The notes under the pieces were generated by a model that was given only the letters and a program-made list of their open reading frames with translations, was not told the DNA's origin and searched no databases. Shown here one piece after another: positions 56,426 to 64,000 of a DNA stretch of 64,000 bases. Within the stretch, counting starts at the first letter, position 1; every line of letters starts with the position of its first letter. The stretch is from Desulfomarina profundi (GTDB lineage: Bacteria > Desulfobacterota > Desulfobulbia > Desulfobulbales > Desulfocapsaceae), in the NCBI RefSeq assembly GCF_019703855.1, contig NZ_AP024086.1:1756501-1820500 (forward strand), written 5' to 3'. The translations under genes were made by a program, and so were the position numbers.

Positions 56426-57703
56426 CTACATGGAGTCGCCGGAGGCAGCTCCCTGCATTTTTACTTCAACTTTCTCTTTCAAACCGGCATAATACTTCTT
56501 GAGGTGATCAAGAACTTCATCGCGACCGAAGTGATCAACGATTTCAGCACCTTCAGAGAGGGCCTTACGCAGTTTGGTTCCGGAAAGAATAACACGGGAT
56601 TCCTTTTCATGTGGACAGGTACGCAGAGAAGCCATTCCGTCACACTTATGGCAGTAGAAGGTCCAGTCAATCTTCATCGGCTTACACTGGAGATCCTTAC
56701 CCTCATCACCGGTTGTGGGAATACGATCGAATATTTCCTGTGCCTCAAACAGACCATAGAAATCACCGACACCAGCATGGTCCCGACCGATAAGCATGTT
56801 GTTCACACCATAATTCTGACGGAAGGTAGCATGGAGCAGTCCTTCACGGGGACCTGCGTAACGCATGTCAAGTGGATATCCGGCATTGATCACATGCTCT
56901 TTTACGAAATAATTCTCAATGAGAATATCAATCGCTTTTACACGGGTCTCGGCAGGAATATCACCCGGCTTCAGGTTGCCGATCAGAGAGTGAATCAAAA
57001 CACCATCACACACTTCCACGGCAATTTTTGCCAGGAATTCATGGGAGCGATGCATCGGGTTACGAAGCTGAAGAGCGGCAACATTTGACCATCCACGCTC
57101 ATCGAACATTGCGCGGGTCTCTGCAGGTTTCAGATACACTCCCGGATACTCAGAAGGATATTCACCCTCGGAAAGAACCTTAACTGGACCTGCCAGGTTA
57201 ACATCTTTCTGATTCATTACCATAATTACGCCGGGATGATCTTCAGGAGCTATTTCCCAGAATTTTCCGTCAACTGATTCTTCACCTTCACCCATGAAGA
57301 CTTTTTCACATTCCCATTTTTTATCGGCTTCGGTCATCTCGTATTTTTCTTCAACGAGCATGGTTGCGAATACTTCACCATCTTTAACGAGAGCGATCTC
57401 GGAGCCTTCAGCGATTTCTGCTGCATCTGCGGTAGTGACATCAAGCGTGATAGGTACAGGCCAGAAGGTTCCATCAGCCATCTGGAAATTTTCACAGACA
57501 CCTTTCCAGTCAGCTTTTTTCATAAAACCGGTCAGGGGAGAAAAACCACCGATTCCCATCATGATCAGATCTCCCTTAGCCCGATCAGAGATCTCAATCT
57601 GCTTCAGTTCTGCGGCTTTTTTCAACTCAGCATCACGCTCAGCGCCTTCAAGCAAGGCACAAACCAACCCTTTTCCACCATGGGGTGCGACTAATTTCGA
57701 CAT
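56426..57703 (-). CDS. sat: ATP sulfurylase (sulfate adenylyltransferase) Sat
   Basis: Activates sulfate to APS, the first cytoplasmic step of dissimilatory sulfate reduction. A 425-aa homo-oligomeric type enzyme. The active-site motif [13 protein letters not shown] (about 212-224) has the H-x2-H pair, and [12 protein letters not shown] (about 300-311) is the second nucleotide-binding loop. A zinc site is seen as [15 protein letters not shown]. It has its own promoter and terminator; aprAB and qmo genes are not in the window. Confidence 0.97.
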   Translation of the reverse strand: MSKLVAPHGGKGLVCALLEGAERDAELKKAAELKQIEISDRAKGDLIMMGIGGFSPLTGFMKKADWKGVCENFQMADGTFWPVPITLDVTTADAAEIAEGSEIALVKDGEVFATMLVEEKYEMTEADKKWECEKVFMGEGEESVDGKFWEIAPEDHPGVIMVMNQKDVNLAGPVKVLSEGEYPSEYPGVYLKPAETRAMFDERGWSNVAALQLRNPMHRSHEFLAKIAVEVCDGVLIHSLIGNLKPGDIPAETRVKAIDILIENYFVKEHVINAGYPLDMRYAGPREGLLHATFRQNYGVNNMLIGRDHAGVGDFYGLFEAQEIFDRIPTTGDEGKDLQCKPMKIDWTFYCHKCDGMASLRTCPHEKESRVILSGTKLRKALSEGAEIVDHFGRDEVLDHLKKYYAGLKEKVEVKMQGAASGDSM

Positions 57704-57795
57704 AAAAATCCTCTTTTAAAAAAATTCATATTAAAAACTGACACCATACAAACTTATGCACAGCATACTGAACGGTAATTCATTTACAGATTAAT

Positions 57796-57825
57796 TATAT
57801 ACAAAAAAACCGGCTGATAAGTCAA
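57796..57825 (-). promoter_or_regulatory. Probable sigma-70 promoter of sat
   Basis: On the minus strand TTGACT (57820-57825) is followed after 18 bases by TATATA (57796-57801). This places the start of a leader of about 85 bases ahead of the sat start codon; the ribosome site agagga precedes the ATG. Confidence 0.6.
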
Positions 57826-57837
57826 GGGAAAAGCGGG

Positions 57838-58308
57838 CTATGACTTTCCAACCCTGATTCTACCGGATATACTCAGAATGATCTCTTTCCTGCCTCCCAA
57901 GGCATCAGAGATTATAACCCGCCCCGCCTTATTACCAATCCCGTTATTGAATCTTGTTCTTTTCCGAGTGAAGGTTGTTGCCAAATCGACATTAACGGGT
58001 AATGACCTCCTCATAATGATCTCCTCTCCCTGCTGCCTGTTCCAGTCTCCCGCACGGCCGTTATCACCACCGTCATCAACAAAAATTGTATATCTGTTAC
58101 CATCAATCCTGAAAACAACCGGGCAATTTCGTTTAATGGCAATAACTTTACCTTCCTGTAATCCACGCACAAGTTGAAATACCTCATTACGAAAAGCAGC
58201 CCGGTGCTGCATGCAGCGAACAGACGGCACAACCAGAGTTGTTAAAACCGATAACACAACCATACAGGTCATGCACTCATACAGTGAAAACCCTTTTTGA
58301 TTTTTCAT
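57838..58308 (-). CDS. Type IV pilin-like / GspH-FimT pseudopilin
   Basis: A 156-aa pseudopilin. The prepilin motif KGFSLYE (cleavage after G at residue 6, with the conserved E five residues into the mature chain) is followed by a hydrophobic helix (CMTCMVVLSVLTTLVVPSV), as required for pilin assembly. The C-terminal domain (RTRFNNGIGNKAGRVIISD, ISGRIRVG) resembles GspH/FimT minor pilins, which start pilus assembly. It lies downstream of the response-regulator gene, and the remaining pilin genes may be elsewhere. Confidence 0.88.
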   Translation of the reverse strand: MKNQKGFSLYECMTCMVVLSVLTTLVVPSVRCMQHRAAFRNEVFQLVRGLQEGKVIAIKRNCPVVFRIDGNRYTIFVDDGGDNGRAGDWNRQQGEEIIMRRSLPVNVDLATTFTRKRTRFNNGIGNKAGRVIISDALGGRKEIILSISGRIRVGKS

Positions 58309-58404
58309 ATTCTCTCCTTCCCGGAAAACAAATACAACCTCTTCAATAATTATTTTCGGAAAGGATAAATGAAAAATCTTACAAAAATCTTACCGGTAGC
58401 TGTG

Positions 58405-59793
58405 TTATATTCCGTATTCTTTAATTTTATTGAGGAGAGAAGGATAGCTTATCTCAAGAATATGAGCTGCCCTGGATTTGTTGCCTCCGGTTTTTTTCAA
58501 TGCTCGATCAATTATCTTTTTTTCAAGGATTTTCTGAGCTTTTTTCAATGACAGCTCTCCGTAGGGAATGATAATCCCGGATCCATTACCTTCCTGGAAA
58601 AAACCATGTTGTAACGACTCCATCGCAAAGTCATCTCCGTTGGCAAAAACAACCCCTCTCTGGACTCTGTTTTCCAACTCCCGAACATTCCCCGGCCAAT
58701 GGTAAGCAACCATTTTTTTAATTACGTCACCTTTCGGATACTGAACAGACGTTCCAAATTTCTTGTTATACTTCCGAAGAAAATGACTGCAGAGGTGCGG
58801 AATATCATCAGTTCTTTCACGCAAAGGGGGTAAGTGCAATGTGAGCACATTCAACCTGTAAAACAGATCCTGTCGAAAATTACCAAGAGCCACCTCTTCT
58901 TCAAGAGTTCTGGATGTTGCCGCCAAAATGCGTACATTTATTTTTTTCGGTAGTGCAGCACCTAGTGGATGGATCTCCTTCTCCTGCAGAACGCGAAGAA
59001 GCTTAACCTGCATATCTAAAGGCAGTTCCCCAATTTCATCCAAAAAAAGTGTGGAACCGTCAGCCAGCTCAAGAATACCCTTCTTGTTCCTGTCAGCACC
59101 GGTAAATGCCCCTTTTACATATCCAAACAATTCACTTTCCAGTAATTCTCCAGGAATACTGCCACAGTTAACAGCATAGAAGACCATGTTTCCACGGGAA
59201 GAACTTTTATGGATTCCTTTTGCAACAAGTTCCTTCCCCGTTCCCGATTCGCCTGTGATAAGCACTGACGCATCATATTGTGCTATTTTCTGAGCTTGCT
59301 GAATGGTCTTTTTTATTTCTGCGCTCTCTCCAACTATCGGCTCAAAACCAGTTCCCTCCTGTTTCTCTTTTATAATTTTTTTCAGTTCCCGGTTTTCCGC
59401 CTTCAACTGCTCCCTTTCTTCAGCCTTTTTCAAGGTAAGCAGTACTTCGTCAACTTTGAATGGCTTCGAAATGAAATCATAGGCACCGGCTTTCATTGCT
59501 TCAAGTGCCATTTCCACTGTTCCATACGCTGACATCATTATTACAGTTGAAGAACCAAGAGAGTTTTTTGCCTGGACAAGAAATTGCAGACCATCAATTT
59601 CCGGCATACGCACATCACATAAAACAAAATCATATGTTTCTTTTCTTACCAGATCTATCGCCTGAAGACCATCTGAAGCAGATGTTACTTGATAGCCGTT
59701 TTTTTCAAGCATTACTCCCAACATATGACGCATATTCTTTTCATCATCAATAACAAGTATGCGCTTTACAGCCTGAAAATTATTATTTTTCAT
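58405..59793 (-). CDS. Sigma-54-dependent response regulator (NtrC family)
   Basis: A 462-aa transcriptional activator. The receiver domain has VLCDVRMPEIDGLQF (Asp at about residue 57). The AAA+ domain has Walker A GESGTGKELVAKGIH (about 179-193), the sigma-54 contact loop GAFTGADRNKKG, and GSTLFLDEIGELPLDMQ. The C-terminal Fis-type helix-turn-helix is GGNKSRAAHILEISYPSLLNKI. It activates transcription by sigma-54 polymerase. The kinase gene upstream (60006-61505) is the probable partner, and the neighbouring pilus genes suggest PilR-like control, though the target genes are not shown here. Confidence 0.95.
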   Translation of the reverse strand: MKNNNFQAVKRILVIDDEKNMRHMLGVMLEKNGYQVTSASDGLQAIDLVRKETYDFVLCDVRMPEIDGLQFLVQAKNSLGSSTVIMMSAYGTVEMALEAMKAGAYDFISKPFKVDEVLLTLKKAEEREQLKAENRELKKIIKEKQEGTGFEPIVGESAEIKKTIQQAQKIAQYDASVLITGESGTGKELVAKGIHKSSSRGNMVFYAVNCGSIPGELLESELFGYVKGAFTGADRNKKGILELADGSTLFLDEIGELPLDMQVKLLRVLQEKEIHPLGAALPKKINVRILAATSRTLEEEVALGNFRQDLFYRLNVLTLHLPPLRERTDDIPHLCSHFLRKYNKKFGTSVQYPKGDVIKKMVAYHWPGNVRELENRVQRGVVFANGDDFAMESLQHGFFQEGNGSGIIIPYGELSLKKAQKILEKKIIDRALKKTGGNKSRAAHILEISYPSLLNKIKEYGI

Positions 59794-59877
59794 ATGATAT
59801 GATCCGTTCTTAACGTGTACTTGATGCGTAACTGGTCACAAGATTTGTAACTATGTGTTTTCATTTACCTCACCCTT

Positions 59878-60009
59878 GTAAGTGTTCAGGGGTGCCGTAG
59901 ATTCGTGCAGGCATGACTGGCTGCAGGTAAGTGGAGCGTAGCGGAAACTCCGATAGCCCAATGCAGGCAGTCGCGACCGTGTGAATATGCGGTGTTCCTG
60001 ATTACTTAC
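59878..60009. repeat. Palindromic MITE-like element between kinase and regulator
   Basis: Ends gtaagtgttcagg (59878-59890) and cctgattacttac (59997-60009) pair at 11 of 13 positions, and an inner pair (gactggctgca near 59916, tgcaggcagtc near 59962) extends the hairpin. The right end covers the stop codon of the kinase gene (60006-60008). The 132-bp element separates the kinase from its regulator. Confidence 0.6.
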
Positions 60010-61505
60010 CTTGATGCAGGTGAAACCACCGGCAATACCAGATGGACAACAGTTCCGGTTCCCACGCTACTCTCAAGCCATATTTTGCCACCTAATGCAT
60101 CTATCAATGAATATGAAACCGAAAGACCAAGCCCGGTTCCTTTCCCCGGCTTTTTAGTTGTATAAAATGGATTAAAAACAGATGACAGTTTTTCTTCCTC
60201 AATTCCCGTCCCATTGTCAGCAAGGCGGATAATGACCACAACACGCCCGTCCTCAATTCCTTTCTCACAGAATAGACTAATAGTTTTTTTTTGGTTTCCT
60301 CCCTTTGCCTCTACCGCATCAACAGCATTCAAAAAGCAGTTGAGCAACACCTGCAGCAAGGATTTTCCTCCTCGAATAAACAAAGGATTTTCTAATTTGA
60401 TCTTCCTGGAATAGTTGATGTTTTTAAGCTTTCTGTGTACTCGAACCATGGAATCCAACTGATCAAGCAGGATTATAATATCCATAATACCATCATCCTC
60501 TTCACCGTGTCCGGCAAAGTCAAGAAGACGATGAATAAGGGTGTCAACCCGAACAACTTCTGATATCGCATTATTAATGAAGAGCTTTCGCTCTTGAACA
60601 GTCAATTTTTCATCATTAAGCAATTCAAGATATCCTTGAATGACACCGAGGGGATTACCGATCTCATGAGCCATTCCCGCAGAAAGAACTCCAACAGCAG
60701 CCATTTTTTCCGCCAGAATTACTTCTTTTCTCGTCCTCCTCAACTGATCATTGGCATCAGAAAGAGACCTGACAGTCTGTTTTAATTTATCCCTGTCATT
60801 TTCTATTCTCCTGACCATGGAATTAAGGGAAAAGGCAAGTTTTCTGAATTCATGTCCCTCGTTTTCCACCACAAAATCAGCTTCCCCTTCATTAAACCGA
60901 TAGGATCGGGTCATCTGAACCAGATGTTCCAACGGCTTGACAACAAACTTGATCATTCTGAACAATCCAACGACACTCAACACCATGACATTTAACAGAA
61001 TATACATCAAAATCAGTTTCTGTTTTCGATATATTTCCTGATATAATGGTTTCAGATCAATAACCAGACCATCAGAAGCAGAAACAAAACCAGCTGCAGC
61101 TAAAGGTTGCGCCAGAATTACATACCTGGAAACCGGATTGAAAACACCCCACATATTCCCCTCAAAACGAAGCACGGGAGATGCGGTTATCGCAGCAATT
61201 TGTAATGCATTATTCAGTACTTTTGATTTTTCTTCTGCGGGGAATATTTGAAAGGTATTGTTCCGGAAAAAAGCAACCTGCACATAATTTTCATTCACAA
61301 TACTTGAAATTACCTGCCTTTTTTCTGACAAATCCGAAAAATTTTTTCCACCTGCAACAGCTAGAATTTTCACTGCCGCATCTATCTGGCCCCTGACCAT
61401 CGCCTTTTGCCAGAAAGTAACAATAACGATATCGGTTAATATCATTCCCAAGGTCAAAAGCAAAATATATGAACCGGTTATTCGAAATTTCAGCCCATAA
61501 TTCAT
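60006..61505 (-). CDS. Sensor histidine kinase (HAMP, HisKA, HATPase_c)
   Basis: A 499-aa inner-membrane kinase. Two transmembrane helices (about 10-31 and 166-188) bracket a 135-residue periplasmic sensor. A HAMP-like linker (FVVKPLEHLVQMTRSYRFN) follows, then the HisKA dimer with the phosphorylated histidine in GMAHEIGNPLG, and a HATPase domain with NCFLNAVDA, ADNGTGIEEEKL and GKGTGLGLSVS. It is the likely partner of the sigma-54 regulator downstream, split from it by a repeat element. The stop codon is inside that repeat. The signal sensed is unknown. Confidence 0.94.
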   Translation of the reverse strand: MNYGLKFRITGSYILLLTLGMILTDIVIVTFWQKAMVRGQIDAAVKILAVAGGKNFSDLSEKRQVISSIVNENYVQVAFFRNNTFQIFPAEEKSKVLNNALQIAAITASPVLRFEGNMWGVFNPVSRYVILAQPLAAAGFVSASDGLVIDLKPLYQEIYRKQKLILMYILLNVMVLSVVGLFRMIKFVVKPLEHLVQMTRSYRFNEGEADFVVENEGHEFRKLAFSLNSMVRRIENDRDKLKQTVRSLSDANDQLRRTRKEVILAEKMAAVGVLSAGMAHEIGNPLGVIQGYLELLNDEKLTVQERKLFINNAISEVVRVDTLIHRLLDFAGHGEEDDGIMDIIILLDQLDSMVRVHRKLKNINYSRKIKLENPLFIRGGKSLLQVLLNCFLNAVDAVEAKGGNQKKTISLFCEKGIEDGRVVVIIRLADNGTGIEEEKLSSVFNPFYTTKKPGKGTGLGLSVSYSLIDALGGKIWLESSVGTGTVVHLVLPVVSPASR

Positions 61506-61609
61506 TGTCTTTGCCCTTCCTCATTTTATCGATATTCACATATTCTGATATCTGCCGGATTACTCATAAATAGTATAACAGGCTTACCTGCTTGAATGAA
61601 AGACCGAAA

Positions 61610-61650
61610 AAAAGCCAGGCACTTATATCAGTAACGAGTGCCTGGCTTTT
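61610..61650 (-). terminator. Terminator after the PilY1-like gene
   Basis: A perfect 14-bp stem (aaaagccaggcact at 61610-61623, agtgcctggctttt at 61637-61650) with a 13-base loop lies 90 bases past the PilY1-like stop on the minus strand and is T-rich on both sides. Confidence 0.85.
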
Positions 61651-61739
61651 CCCCCTTCTGATTCCTTTCAAATTACACAACTATTCTTGAATGGTTCAGT
61701 TCGTATTATTTATAGCTGAATACAATAGATCTGCTTCAC

Positions 61740-64000
61740 CTATCGCCTCTGCAACCAGCTTGTTTTTTCAGATTTCGTACTGCCGGTCTCACCCTGACTG
61801 ATTGTTATAATATCACCAGTACTTGTCTGGATATAAGCTGTCGTACCTTTTTCCCGTCCTGTATGAATATTGGGAGTCAGGGCCAGGCCGGAACCGAGAT
61901 CTATATCTCCGGAAATTTTCAGCTCGCCATCATCAACTGTCTGATTAGAGTTCGCATCAATAAAGATATTCCCGGTTCTGAAAACCGGCTTATAAAATGA
62001 CGTTCCTGTCTGGTACCACCGGGCATACAGACGACTGGTCCCCTCAGCGACACAAACATCCACTGAAGGCAGATACGTAGTAAATGTCAAAAGACCTCCA
62101 AGGAGTGCGGCCTGTCCAAGATTTCTTTCATTAGTATGCAGGAAATCAATATACCACCCCTGGTAAGTACCATCTTCCATTTTATGGATCATGTTTTCCC
62201 AAGTCGTATCGTTTGGAGAATAAAATGGGTGGTTTTTTACGACCTTGCCATTGTACACTTCTATATTTGTCGAATCCAGCAGACTGCTCAGCTGCACTTC
62301 TTCCCAGGTAAAACCATTATTTCCGTCATAAGGTTCTTTGATACCATAATAACTTTGCTGGGCACTATCAGAAGCATCGGCCCCCACGATAAATCTGCCG
62401 GTTCCAAAAAACACCCACCTCTCCCGGTCAAATTGATCTGAAAGGTGCATTGCCGGATCACTGCCGTCAATGTCAAAACTGACTTTTTCGCCAATTGTAA
62501 TCGATGGGGCCACAGTGACTGGCTGGCTGATATTGTTCACACCTGCCATTCTCAGATCAAACAGAACATTATCAGCTCTATCTACAATTCCTCCGGATCC
62601 TACGGAAATAGTGTCAACCCAGTCTGTAGTTGTTGTGCTGTCAGCAATAACCAGTCGCTTGAGCTGTCCTGCCCAGGAACTGTTACTGTTATCCCACTGG
62701 ATTGTTCCAAAATAAACTGCTTCAGCATTGAAATTCAGATCATAATCAACAGTTATCGGTTGAGATATAAACGATGGTTCATCATCTGCCGTGGTTGATT
62801 CATCTCCATCAAAATTTTCAATAAAAGCAGAAGTTGTTGCAGACGTAACATGTAGAGCATTACCATTGTCATCAATAACTTCAATGCGCTCACTTCCTGG
62901 TTCTGTTAAAGCTTTAAGGTTTACAACAAAGAGTCTGCCGGTCTGCAGACTCTTGCCGTCACCCAGGACAGTCGGGGAACCAATGGTACCACTTGTAGTC
63001 ACAGAACCTATGGTATCCCGGCTTGCAGCGATTCCGTTTTCATCAGCGGGTCCCGATCCAAACACGAGATACCAGTCATTCGTGTTGAAAGCCACGCTGC
63101 TCCCCGATCCGCTTTTTGAACGCATCGGTACCACCGTTGGATAACATGTCGTATAACCCTGCTCCGGCAAAGTAATTTCAGCTAAAACTTTAGGAGCGAC
63201 TTCCGGATTTGTAATATCGAACACCACAAATGCAGAACTCATTTCCTTATCCGTAGCATCCACTACATCATCCCGATCCGTATCAGCATAGATATGACCA
63301 CCACCGAACTTCATGCCTATTACCATAACAGTACCCCAGCCCATTGGATGATCTACATCTTCCTGAAAAATCTTTGCATCAAAAATCTTAGGGGATAAAT
63401 CGTTATAAAAGACATGGGGATAGGTATCTTCGGTCAACCAATATAAATGTGGAAGAAGATTGAAAGGCACATAGGCCCACATTTCCGCTCCAAGTGGATA
63501 AGGAGTCTGGTTCGCAGGAGTGTAGGCATTGTCACCATTCAAATCTGCATATTTTTCTCCAGGATCGTATGCGTCATTTCCATTGGCATCAATATATGGT
63601 TCTGCTATCTGGGTTTTAAATGTCCGCATGTCATGATCGTAAAATCCACCATTGAAAGCATGAATCATCCCATCATTTCCACCTGCATATACAACAGATC
63701 GTCTGTTCAGATACCGAACAAGAAAATGCGCATAACTTTCATCACGATAAATGAGATGATAATTTTCTGCAGGTCTGCCAACGAGTGTTGGAGAAGAACT
63801 GACAATATCCCCGAGACGCCAGGTATGGTCAACACTGCTACCCGCCGGGCGATATTGCCTGCCTCTCATTCCGGGAACAGTATAACTGCCAATTGTTACG
63901 GGTGCCTGATCTTCACCCCGGATAAAATCAACTACCCTCTTGGCTTGAATCGGGAGAAAGGTTGTCCGGTTTCCTTCTCCTTCTATATTGGAAACCCAGG
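61740..64000 (-). CDS. pilY1: PilY1/PilC-like pilus tip protein, 5'-truncated by the window edge
   Basis: The C-terminal part (about 752 aa visible) of a large type IV pilus-associated protein. The frame stays open to the right edge through FIRGEDQ, so the ATG at 63869 is not the start. The PilY1 beta-propeller shows as SSPTLVGRP, VVYAGGNDGMIHAFNGG, WAYVPFNLLPHL and later GRLFVVNL and WVFFGTGRFI. Several Asp/Asn-rich calcium loops are visible: DANGNDAYDPGE, DLNGDNAYTPAN, DTDRDDVVDATD and DANSNQTVDDGE. PilY1 proteins promote pilus extension, adhesion and calcium-regulated retraction. The upstream part probably holds a signal peptide and VWA domain. Confidence 0.9.
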   Translation of the reverse strand, partial: WVSNIEGEGNRTTFLPIQAKRVVDFIRGEDQAPVTIGSYTVPGMRGRQYRPAGSSVDHTWRLGDIVSSSPTLVGRPAENYHLIYRDESYAHFLVRYLNRRSVVYAGGNDGMIHAFNGGFYDHDMRTFKTQIAEPYIDANGNDAYDPGEKYADLNGDNAYTPANQTPYPLGAEMWAYVPFNLLPHLYWLTEDTYPHVFYNDLSPKIFDAKIFQEDVDHPMGWGTVMVIGMKFGGGHIYADTDRDDVVDATDKEMSSAFVVFDITNPEVAPKVLAEITLPEQGYTTCYPTVVPMRSKSGSGSSVAFNTNDWYLVFGSGPADENGIAASRDTIGSVTTSGTIGSPTVLGDGKSLQTGRLFVVNLKALTEPGSERIEVIDDNGNALHVTSATTSAFIENFDGDESTTADDEPSFISQPITVDYDLNFNAEAVYFGTIQWDNSNSSWAGQLKRLVIADSTTTTDWVDTISVGSGGIVDRADNVLFDLRMAGVNNISQPVTVAPSITIGEKVSFDIDGSDPAMHLSDQFDRERWVFFGTGRFIVGADASDSAQQSYYGIKEPYDGNNGFTWEEVQLSSLLDSTNIEVYNGKVVKNHPFYSPNDTTWENMIHKMEDGTYQGWYIDFLHTNERNLGQAALLGGLLTFTTYLPSVDVCVAEGTSRLYARWYQTGTSFYKPVFRTGNIFIDANSNQTVDDGELKISGDIDLGSGLALTPNIHTGREKGTTAYIQTSTGDIITISQGETGSTKSEKTSWLQRR

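Noticed and set aside
56387-57088. Open frame of 233 codons opposite sat
   Set aside because: Antisense to a certain gene; it also starts inside the sat terminator.

Overview
The window looks like a chromosome segment of a sulfate-reducing member of the Desulfobacterota, most likely the Desulfobulbales. The lineage is inferred from gene content, not from a marker phylogeny: an ATP sulfurylase (sat), a four-heme class III-type cytochrome c, System II cytochrome c biogenesis (ResB/CcsA), FolE2 and a BioC/BioG biotin pathway. I found no rRNA, tRNA, CRISPR array, prophage or transposase gene.

Layout. 1-4.9 kb: small hypothetical genes, nadA, a tRNA-queuosine mannosyltransferase-like gene with a YkgJ-type cysteine protein, and a YchJ-like protein. 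4.9-13.8 kb (minus): an envelope-glycan gene run (flippase-like membrane protein, four GT2 glycosyltransferases, a polyprenyl-phosphate sugar transferase) followed by coaBC and an MFS transporter. 14.0-24.1 kb (minus): ileS-lspA-fabD followed by a complete biotin set bioB-A-F-G-C-D and a small Cys-rich gene. 24.6-29.1 kb (plus): ftsE-ftsX-envC-like-ctpA, with ctpA bracketed by two nearly identical 164-bp inverted copies of a MITE-like element. 29.2-32.8 kb: era, an RNB-family ribonuclease and a small exported protein. 33.1-36.0 kb (plus): a membrane-anchored HTH protein with an EF-hand-like loop, a small exported protein and a diadenylate-cyclase-domain protein, the least familiar block here. 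36.1-40.1 kb: rpmB, resB-ccsA and the tetraheme cytochrome. 40.1-48.3 kb (minus): purA-rpoZ-dnaJ-moaC-dksA-galT-response regulator-folE2-glyS. 48.7-49.9 kb: tatB-tatC. 50-54 kb (minus): a radical SAM protein, a deaminase, and a zinc-ribbon/SPFH pair. 54.3-57.7 kb: a hypothetical gene, FmdB-like, aroB and sat. 57.8-64 kb (minus): a pseudopilin, an NtrC-type two-component system and the 3' part of a PilY1-like gene that runs off the right edge.

Seven genes carry eight apparent one-base deletions: 367-824, bioF, ileS, ftsE, the DAC-domain gene, the radical SAM gene (two) and the zinc-ribbon gene. In every case one added base per site restores a full-length family member, and most sites are G/C homopolymers. 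ileS and ftsE are essential in most bacteria, so consensus sequencing error is the most economical explanation; I annotate each as one gene across the break.

At least five families of short, palindromic, non-coding elements lie between genes. Two of them overlap the ends of genes and supply stop codons or C-terminal codons.
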